The position numbers and the translations under genes were made by a program. DNA of 64,000 nt from Cephalopachus bancanus (Eukaryota; Chordata; Mammalia; Primates; Tarsiidae): positions 13,085,501-13,149,500 of the forward strand of contig JAPVLO010000003.1 of the NCBI GenBank assembly GCA_027257055.1. The letters are read 5' to 3'. A model generated the notes under the pieces. It was not told the DNA's origin and did no database searches. It saw nothing but the letters and a program-made list of their open reading frames with translations. Position 1 is the stretch's first letter. Every line of letters starts with the position of its first letter. Below, one piece after another: positions 17,611 to 64,000 of the stretch.

Positions 17611-19174
17611 CTCTTGGTTCACTGTCCTTGTAAGGTGTTGAAGTTCTAAGTTATCCCTTGCCTACCCCCACTTGCACTTTCATAAGAGAATATTCCTTTT
17701 TTCAGGTATGTAAAAGTATTTTGTAAATGAATCTTAAAAATCATTTTTGGTTCACACGAAAAACTTCTTGTAACCTGAGTGCCAGCCAGCATGACTATCC
17801 CCTAAATATTACCCACCAGGCATTATATGCCTCCAGTGATGGTGCTATAAGCTGAAATTTAAGCACAGACCAGCAGATTCTCACTTCGAATAGCACAGTG
17901 ATTAAAAGACTTCATAAAACAGACACTAAAGATAGTAAAAGAATTGTATATATTTCACATAAGCATTACTTCATGTCATTCTCCCATCATTTCTATTATG
18001 GTTTAAAAGAATGTTTAGGTTTCAGAGAAATCATGATTGATTATTCTGATTAAGCAAGTATTTTGTAAAGGCCATTAATCAAGCTCAGTGCATCCCTTTT
18101 TCCCCCCGACGACTACAGTAAAAGTTTCCTCAAAATATTGTCTAGCTAATTGATAATACTGTGGTTCTTCAGGATCTTCTGTGAATATTGATTGTGACTG
18201 ATCCAACTAACATGTCCTATTAGATTTCAAAATGAATGTCAAAGCATTAGGATACAAACACTGTGAAAGGAGTCCAAAACAAAGTTAACCATACTATACC
18301 AGAAGGAGAAACCTATAAACCAGATTTTTCAATCAAAACTCACCCCACAAAAACAAGGAAAGCTTTAAACTCTAAAATTAAAAAGACTACAGAAAGATAT
18401 TTATTTGCTTTATAATAAACATTTCAAAGCCACATACATAAAATATGATTATTCAGAATTTAAATAGCTTTTTGGTTCCATCATTCTCTGTCTTTTATTT
18501 CAAAGCTACATACATAAAAATATAGATTATTTAGAATTTAAATAGCTTCTTGGTTCCATTGCTTTCTGTCTTTTTAAAAAATCTTCCATTCCATCAATCG
18601 ACAGTGAAAAAGATGTTTCAAAATACTGTTTAAGGCAGTAAGTAAGATAGGCTTGGAATTCCAGCTAATATTCAGACCAGCCAGCTATGCTAGAACTAGA
18701 ACCAAAGATAGCCATCTCATATCTTCCAGAAGTTGCTTCAGGATTCTGTGGAGTGAGTTCATTACCCTGCTTTGAGAGTAGAGGAGGGACACACACAGCA
18801 CAACAGATAACCCTGTCTATGTGAAACACTATTAGAGAACAAACCCTTGCTACTAGCATAGATGATCTGTGACAGAGGGACGTCAGAGAGGCCCTTGCCA
18901 CACTTGGTGAACAGAGGCATTGAAGAAGAGTCCAAAAGTTTAAGGAAAACCCTGCTTTCACCCAGACCACTGTATGTTTTCTGCTGAAATTGCTGTTCTA
19001 GGTGATAAGCGTAAGGAAAATAATTAAGGTAAAAATGTGCCAAAAGTGAGCACACATTCAAAATATCTTCTTTGGATTAAATTGTCATTAAGACAGTTGG
19101 GATATTTGGTTTGACTTTTAAAGAACATTTTTAGTACAGTGTTCCATTTTAAAATCACACTGCAATTAGAATTC
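17611..19174. other. Convergent intergenic gap ABITRAM/CTNNAL1
   Basis: About 1.6 kb between the two 3' ends, holding a 77-bp tandem duplication (18421-18574) and no gene. Short open frames near 18665-19061 are not supported by homology. Confidence 0.7.
18421..18574. repeat. 76-78 bp tandem duplication
   Basis: Copy 1 at 18421-18496 and copy 2 at 18497-18574 share 'atttcaaag', 'acatacataaa', 'agaatttaaatagctt' and 'ttggttcca' in order, with a small number of differences. It is not a repeat family I know. Confidence 0.92.
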
Positions 19175-19361
19175 TAACAAGTACTATAGCATTTATTAGT
19201 CGTCAAAAAGTTTCACAATCAGTTTCATGATCAGAAAATAAAGCAACATTTCCGTATTTTCTTTATAAAAACGTTGAATTTCTGGAGATGAAGAATCATT
19301 TGCTTTTCAAAAATGTCAGCTTTGTCACATGATGTTCCAGAGATCTGACCCCAGAAGTTTC
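19175..19361 (-). other. CTNNAL1: CTNNAL1 3' UTR (candidate)
   Basis: The first AATAAA on the minus strand after the stop is at 19197-19192, giving a UTR of about 190 nt. Further signals lie at 18494-18499 and 18400-18405, so a longer form is possible. Confidence 0.5.
19192..19197 (-). terminator. Poly(A) signal AATAAA (CTNNAL1)
   Basis: Canonical hexamer on the minus strand, 165 nt after the stop. Confidence 0.5.
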
Positions 19362-63823
<44,462 letters not shown>

Positions 63824-64000
63824 CTAAAAATGAGATTAAAATCACTGAGTAGTCTAAGATCATGTAAACCATCCAATTTATTGAAAAATAATCTATTCAA
63901 CAGTAATACTTAAAAATTCTGTCACATTATTAAGTGAAAAAAAGTATAAAGTTTTATAAACTGTCATTGTTTCAATCAACTATATCAACACAATATGAGT
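63824..64000 (-). other. CTNNAL1 intron 4 (partial)
   Basis: Begins directly upstream of the exon 5 acceptor and runs off the window; nothing else seen. Confidence 0.85.

Noticed and set aside
18665..19061. Overlapping minus-strand frames between the two convergent genes
   Set aside because: Beyond the CTNNAL1 stop, no homology, no splice link; most likely UTR or intergenic noise.

Overview
This is a piece of a primate nuclear genome, and the repeats point to a lemur-like strepsirrhine. The genes are split into short exons with GT/AG introns. One CpG-rich promoter is present. About 38 dimeric Alu or Alu-derived elements are spread through the window. Many of them share features unlike human AluJ/S/Y: 'ggctcagcctgtaatcccgcgcc' type left arms lacking the usual 'AC', 'gcctgagcccgcgggttcgagacccg', 'ctacaataaatcaaaaa' linkers, and a 3' end reading 'gactccaactc' before the A-tail. 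Three L1 3' ends also belong to one lineage that differs from human L1PA. The species call is inference.

Layout. Three protein genes occur in the order ELP1(-) / ABITRAM(+) / CTNNAL1(-), the same order as I remember for human 9q31.3. (1) 1-10.45 kb: the 5' end of ELP1 (Elongator scaffold) on the minus strand, with the non-coding first exon and coding exons 2-5 (first ~155 residues). (2) 10.26-10.89 kb: a GC-rich bidirectional promoter between ELP1 and ABITRAM with NRF-1, CRE-like, ETS and inverted CCAAT motifs. (3) 10.81-~17.6 kb: the complete ABITRAM gene (FAM206A/C9orf6, Simiate) on the plus strand, six coding exons giving an intact 181-residue product. (4) ~17.6-19.2 kb: a short convergent gap holding a 77-bp tandem duplication. 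(5) 19.2-64 kb: the last 15 coding exons of CTNNAL1 (alpha-catulin) on the minus strand, 520 residues to the stop, running off the right edge. All reading frames stay open across the splice junctions.

The rest is intron: Alus, L1, L2 and MIR fragments, Tigger/MER2 DNA transposons, simple repeats and one RPS26 processed pseudogene. There is no operon-like logic. The three genes act in separate processes (tRNA wobble modification, actin/transcription modulation, adhesion/Rho scaffolding); only ELP1 and ABITRAM share control DNA.

I found no new gene system. The best unexplained structures are: a 90-bp inverted repeat with a 90-bp spacer (1554-1823, two mismatches); an Alu carrying an in-place copy of unique sequence from about 890 bp upstream (36990-37053); a nested cloverleaf-like set of inverted repeats (26753-26835); a tandem Alu pair with three copies of one target site (2133-2747); and an A10 run inside a CTNNAL1 coding exon.
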